A DNA stretch of 16,570 nt from assembly GCA_964525045.1 (NCBI GenBank), contig CAZGFD010000042.1, positions 1 to 16,570 on the forward strand. The letters are read 5' to 3'. Positions 13,758 through 16,570 of the stretch are shown piece after piece. The notes beneath the pieces are model-generated. The model was not told the origin of the DNA. It saw only the letters and a list, made by a program, of their open reading frames with translations, and did no database searches. This DNA comes from G020348185 sp964525045. Lineage in GTDB: Bacteria > Nitrospirota > Nitrospiria > Nitrospirales > UBA8639. The translations under genes and the position numbers were made by a program. How positions within the stretch are numbered: the stretch's first letter is position 1; each line of letters opens with the position of its first letter.

Positions 13758-14495
13758 GTGAAAACAAAGCTCAGTGTCAATTTGAATAAAGTTGCGCTGC
13801 TTCGAAACCAGCGCGACTTACTCTATCCGAGTGTGACTCATTTTGCTCGAATAGTCATTGCTGCCGGGGCTGAGGGTATTACGGTCCATCCACGACCTGA
13901 CGAACGCCACATTAGACCCTCGGATGTCCGGGATTTGAGTAGCCTTCTCAAATCCGAGTACAACAACTCAGTTGAATTCAATATTGAGGGATATCCGTCG
14001 AATGCATTCCTAGAACTCGTACGTGAAGTAAATCCAACTCAAGTCACTCTCGTTCCGGATGCGCCCGACCAACGAACTTCCGACCACGGCTGGAACATTT
14101 CAACTGAACGAGAATTTTTACAGGCGGTGGTTGCCCAAATACACGAGACCGGGGCAAGAGTCAGTTTGTTTATTGACGCCGAAACGGAAGAGATGGCGCA
14201 GGTACGCAACATAAGAGCGGAACGAATTGAACTTTATACAGAGCCATACGCCAGAGCTTATGCATCAGGGAATTACGAGGATGAACTCAATCGCTATTCA
14301 GCGACAGCTCAAGCGGCTGTCGAGCTGGGTATTGGCGTAAATGCTGGCCACGATTTGACCTTGGATAACCTACCACCATTTAAACAACACATTCCTATGC
14401 TTGCGGAAGTGAGCATTGGTCACGCCATAACGGCCGACGCCTTAGAACACGGATTCACGGCGGCTGTAAAAGCATATAAAGCTGCATTAGCATAG
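13758..14495 (+). CDS. pdxJ: pyridoxine 5'-phosphate synthase (PdxJ), divergent type
   Basis: PdxJ joins 3-amino-2-oxopropyl phosphate and deoxyxylulose 5-phosphate to make pyridoxine 5'-phosphate in the DXP-dependent B6 route. The family start is TKLSVNLNKVALLRN, and the phosphate/active-site segments are GAEGITVHPRPDERHIR and ELGIGVNAGHDLTLDNLP, ending in EVSIGHAITADAL. Key residues of the family (the DERHI region, the GHD) are present. I prefer the GTG at 13758 (245 residues); an upstream TTG at 13722 would add 12 residues not typical of the family. Neither has a ribosome site, so the start is uncertain. The LRNQRDLLYPSVTHFAR form is the less common variant of PdxJ. No pdxA or other B6 gene is near, so it may be an extra copy. 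Confidence 0.85.
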   Translation: MKTKLSVNLNKVALLRNQRDLLYPSVTHFARIVIAAGAEGITVHPRPDERHIRPSDVRDLSSLLKSEYNNSVEFNIEGYPSNAFLELVREVNPTQVTLVPDAPDQRTSDHGWNISTEREFLQAVVAQIHETGARVSLFIDAETEEMAQVRNIRAERIELYTEPYARAYASGNYEDELNRYSATAQAAVELGIGVNAGHDLTLDNLPPFKQHIPMLAEVSIGHAITADALEHGFTAAVKAYKAALA

Positions 14496-14525
14496 CAGCA
14501 TGTGAGTCTGCTTTTTGCCGAATTC

Positions 14526-14559
14526 AAATGTCCGCAAACCTGTTCGGAAATGTCCGCAA
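14526..14559. repeat. short tandem repeat, 22-bp period
   Basis: AAATGTCCGCAA occurs at 14526-14537 and again at 14548-14559. Each copy is preceded by a TTC-type sequence. The two copies are direct and 22 bases apart, about two helical turns, and lie 65-98 bases before the DUF899 start. They could be a pair of binding sites for a regulator on one face of the DNA, or a chance duplication. Confidence 0.45.
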
Positions 14560-14623
14560 CCGACCCGGATGGGACGCCACAACACCTTATAGCTCAAAGT
14601 CACAACCCTAGGAGGGCCTCACC

Positions 14624-15337
14624 ATGAAACTAAAAAAGGTCGTGAGCGAGAAGGAATGGCTTGAAGCGCGCCTCGAACTGCTCGCCAGGGAAAAGGCGTT
14701 CGACAAACAACGGGATGAGTTAACTCGGGCCCGGCAGGCGATGCCGTGGGTCAAAGTCACCACCGAATACATTTTTGACGGGCCAAACGGGAAAGAATCT
14801 CTGTCGGACCTATTCGGCAAATGCCATCAGTTAATTGTCTATCACTTTATGTATCACCCGAGTTGGGAAGACCAGCCCTGCCTGAGTTGCTCGTTTTGGG
14901 CAGACAACTTTAATGGCATTTCCGAACATCTCAAGGCCCGCGACGTGAGTTTCGTCTTGATATCAAAAGCCATGTTCTCGCAAATAGAGGCCTATCGGAA
15001 ACGCATGGGGTGGTCCTTGAAGTGGCTGTCCTCGCACGACAACACATTCAATCGGGACTATCACGTGTCCTTTACTGACCAAGAAATGGCGAATGAGAAC
15101 GGCTATTACAACTACAAGATTCAGCGAACCCCGGCTCAGGAAATGCCGGGACTAAGCGTATTCGCCAAGGATGATGATGGTGACGTATATCACACCTACT
15201 CGTCATATGGTCGAGGGACCGACATGATTAATGGCGCGTATCATCTGTTGGATAGGGTTCCGAAAGGCCGGGATGAAGACGGGCTTTCCTGGAACCAGGC
15301 ATGGATTCAACGACGTGACGAGTACGACAAAGACTGA
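14624..15337 (+). CDS. DUF899 thioredoxin-fold protein
   Basis: A protein of 237 residues that fits DUF899 over its full length. GGAGG lies before the ATG at good spacing. An N-terminal coil (KKVVSEKEWLEARLELLAREKAFDKQRDELTRARQAMPWVKV) is followed by the thioredoxin-like core. In the core LIVYHFMYHPSWEDQPCLSCSFWADNFNG carries the pair C86-x2-C89. The middle part with LKWLSSHDNTFNRDYHVSF and the end with HTYSSYGRGTDMINGAYHLLD are the other family blocks. The biochemical role of DUF899 is not established. The CxxC in a thioredoxin fold suggests disulfide or peroxide chemistry. It has no signal peptide, so it is likely cytoplasmic. It is monocistronic. Confidence 0.9.
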   Translation: MKLKKVVSEKEWLEARLELLAREKAFDKQRDELTRARQAMPWVKVTTEYIFDGPNGKESLSDLFGKCHQLIVYHFMYHPSWEDQPCLSCSFWADNFNGISEHLKARDVSFVLISKAMFSQIEAYRKRMGWSLKWLSSHDNTFNRDYHVSFTDQEMANENGYYNYKIQRTPAQEMPGLSVFAKDDDGDVYHTYSSYGRGTDMINGAYHLLDRVPKGRDEDGLSWNQAWIQRRDEYDKD

Positions 15338-15356
15338 GGATTGGGACGAGGATTCT

Positions 15357-15366
15357 CCCCCCCCCC
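15357..15366. repeat. run of ten C
   Basis: Ten C residues in a row follow the DUF899 stop by about 20 bases, in a G+C-rich strip. Such tracts are slippage-prone and also prone to sequencing error. It lies outside any called gene, so it has no coding effect, but it could vary in length between strains. Confidence 0.6.
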
Positions 15367-15470
15367 ACGGTGGCACCGAACAGTGATGAATAGATAAATA
15401 GTTGAAATTCAGAGTCCACGATCCCACATGAATAAATCTGTCCCGGTTTTCTATTGCAAAGGAATCCCTG

Positions 15471-15729
15471 ATGACCTTCAAACATTTTTGGGCCATGGCG
15501 GTCGTGGCCTTCCTCTCAAACACTACGAGGACAAATTATCAAAATCGAAGGGGCGGCCTATGTGGTAAGAGATCTCAAGAGTACGGTCACCCGCCTCCCC
15601 ATCGACCAAAATACCACCATTGACCGTCCTGCCCATGTGGGGGACTGGATTGAAGCCTATACTGATGAAAGTGGACGAGCTCTCGCAGTCCGAAATGTGG
15701 ATGAAGAGATGAATTGGGCGGAGGAATAG
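15471..15729 (+). pseudogene. frameshifted small exported protein
   Basis: AAAGGA (15458-15463) and an ATG at 15471 start a frame with a signal-like MTFKHFWAMAVVAFLS, but after about 16 codons the sensible reading shifts. In the next frame QTLRGQIIKIEGAAYVVRD, TRLPIDQNTTIDRPAHVGDWIEA and RALAVRNVDEE continue without a stop to TAG at 15727-15729. The total length is one base more than a multiple of three, so one extra base (or two lost) near 15505-15520 splits the gene. Joined, it gives about 85 residues: a signal peptide plus a small beta-rich domain with a repeated strand style (KIEG..YVVRD / GDWIEAY). I do not know its function. A sequencing error is as likely as a real mutation. Confidence 0.65.
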
Positions 15730-15804
15730 ACTACAGTATCAAGGGAATGACTGCACTATTACCGGAATGAAAGAAGTGAGATTATATTGAGGGCATGACG
15801 CGAC

Positions 15805-16570
15805 ATGAAAATATTGTTGGCATTCTTAGTGTTTTTGATACCGCTGTCCGGCCATGCGTATGTGCTAGAGCATGAGGTGTCCAAATATAACGGGGAATTA
15901 TTTGTGACGGAAACCAACGGGGTCCGTACCCTGACCGCGAAGATTGGGGGAAAAAGAGTATTACACAGCTCGTTTAAGATCTCGGATCCGATTTTTTGTG
16001 TGGACAATTACGCTCGCATCATGTCCTTAATCACCTCGCTCTCTGAAAGTCCCGAACAAGTTTTTAATATCGGGTTGGGCGGTGGCGTCCTCCCTCGTTT
16101 TCACTTCTCTCAATATCCGGATGCCAAAGTCGACACGGTAGAACTGGATCCGAAAGTGGTGGCCCTGGCAAAAGAATATTTTGAGGTTGAGCATGAGAAC
16201 CATTCCATCACCACGGGAGACGGGGCTTTGGTTCTTCATCAGTCGAGGAAGAGGTATGATGTGATTTGGGTGGATGCCGCGACGCCGAATGGGGTGCCCA
16301 ATGTCTTTAAAACAGAGTCCTTCCAAAAAACGTTAAGATCCCATTTGGAACCGGATGGAATGGTGATTGCCAATCTTTGGGAAGGTTCTGCTGAAAAGCT
16401 GAATCGGGTGGCTTCGACGTACAAGAGTGGGTTTTTACACGGGATACGGGTGAAAGTCCCGCTGGCAATCAATGAGATTATCGCGGTGGGTAATATTGCG
16501 ACCCTTACCTGTGAGGATTTCTGGGACCAGTATTCCAGTTGGTATCATTCAGCGGATTTCCCCCTAAAAT
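15805..16570 (+). CDS. exported spermidine-synthase-like protein (partial, runs off the window)
   Basis: 255 residues are present and no stop occurs before the window end. The first 18 residues, MKILLAFLVFLIPLSGHA, form a signal peptide, so the protein should be exported or membrane-held. The rest has the aminopropyltransferase/Rossmann pattern. FNIGLGGGVLPRFHFSQYP (about 87-105) is the nucleotide loop, VDTVELD (109-115) follows, then GDGALVL (138-144) and YDVIWVDAATPNG (151-163). The first active-site Asp is D157, but the second, in the usual D(S/A)xDP, is replaced by Thr-Pro in DAATPNG. Polyamine synthesis is therefore doubtful and a binding or methyltransferase role is possible. The weak GAGGG upstream is about 11 bases from the ATG. 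It lies 75 bases after the frameshifted exported protein. Confidence 0.8.
   Translation, partial: MKILLAFLVFLIPLSGHAYVLEHEVSKYNGELFVTETNGVRTLTAKIGGKRVLHSSFKISDPIFCVDNYARIMSLITSLSESPEQVFNIGLGGGVLPRFHFSQYPDAKVDTVELDPKVVALAKEYFEVEHENHSITTGDGALVLHQSRKRYDVIWVDAATPNGVPNVFKTESFQKTLRSHLEPDGMVIANLWEGSAEKLNRVASTYKSGFLHGIRVKVPLAINEIIAVGNIATLTCEDFWDQYSSWYHSADFPLK

Noticed and set aside
13543..13761. 72-codon plus-strand frame between the GNAT and pdxJ-like genes
   Set aside because: It has no ribosome site, its composition is unlike a folded protein, and it overlaps the likely pdxJ start.
1..16570. tRNA genes, CRISPR arrays, riboswitches
   Set aside because: I looked for GGTTCGAATCC-type T-loops, regular direct repeats with spacers, and known riboswitch cores. 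None was found by eye, though a covariance-model search would be more sensitive.

Overview
The window looks like an accessory stretch of the chromosome of a free-living, aerobic or microaerobic Gram-negative bacterium with medium GC. Signs of this are several Sec-type signal peptides, strong AGGAGG-type ribosome sites, and enzymes for reactive small molecules. Its mix of proteins would suit an environmental lineage such as Nitrospirota, but no marker gene (rRNA, ribosomal protein, core metabolism) is present, so that placement is a weak inference. No tRNA, rRNA, CRISPR array or intact mobile element was seen. Most genes stand alone or in short runs, on both strands, and several gaps hold broken gene pieces. 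This is typical of a region that has gained and lost genes repeatedly.

Layout. Bases 1-409 hold a decayed transposase end and a GC-rich hairpin. A small membrane protein follows (410-661), then a fusion of a TerB-like domain with a Coq4-like domain (755-1702). A minus-strand run covers 3985-1803: GNAT acetyltransferase, DUF1801 protein, SnoaL-like protein, small membrane protein and cupin. Next come a VOC (glyoxalase fold) protein and a convergent GNAT. Bases 5172-5930 are a gene graveyard that includes what looks like a piece of a HIT-domain gene. At 5931-7079 lies a 382-residue protein whose first 150 residues match the zinc-site pattern of LCIB-type (theta) carbonic anhydrases. DUF1428, methyltransferase and nitronate monooxygenase genes follow on the plus strand.

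The most system-like part is 10192-12858. A MarR regulator with an added four-cysteine tail faces away from a minus-strand set encoding a thioredoxin-like CPVC protein, an exported truncated hemoglobin and a MOSC protein. The two predicted divergent promoters share one -35 region, are flanked by a perfect 8-base inverted repeat, and the regulator mRNA would be leaderless. I infer a redox- or gas-responsive unit.

The right end holds a GNAT, a second-type PdxJ, a DUF899 thioredoxin-fold protein, a frameshifted small exported protein, and an exported spermidine-synthase-like protein that runs off the window.
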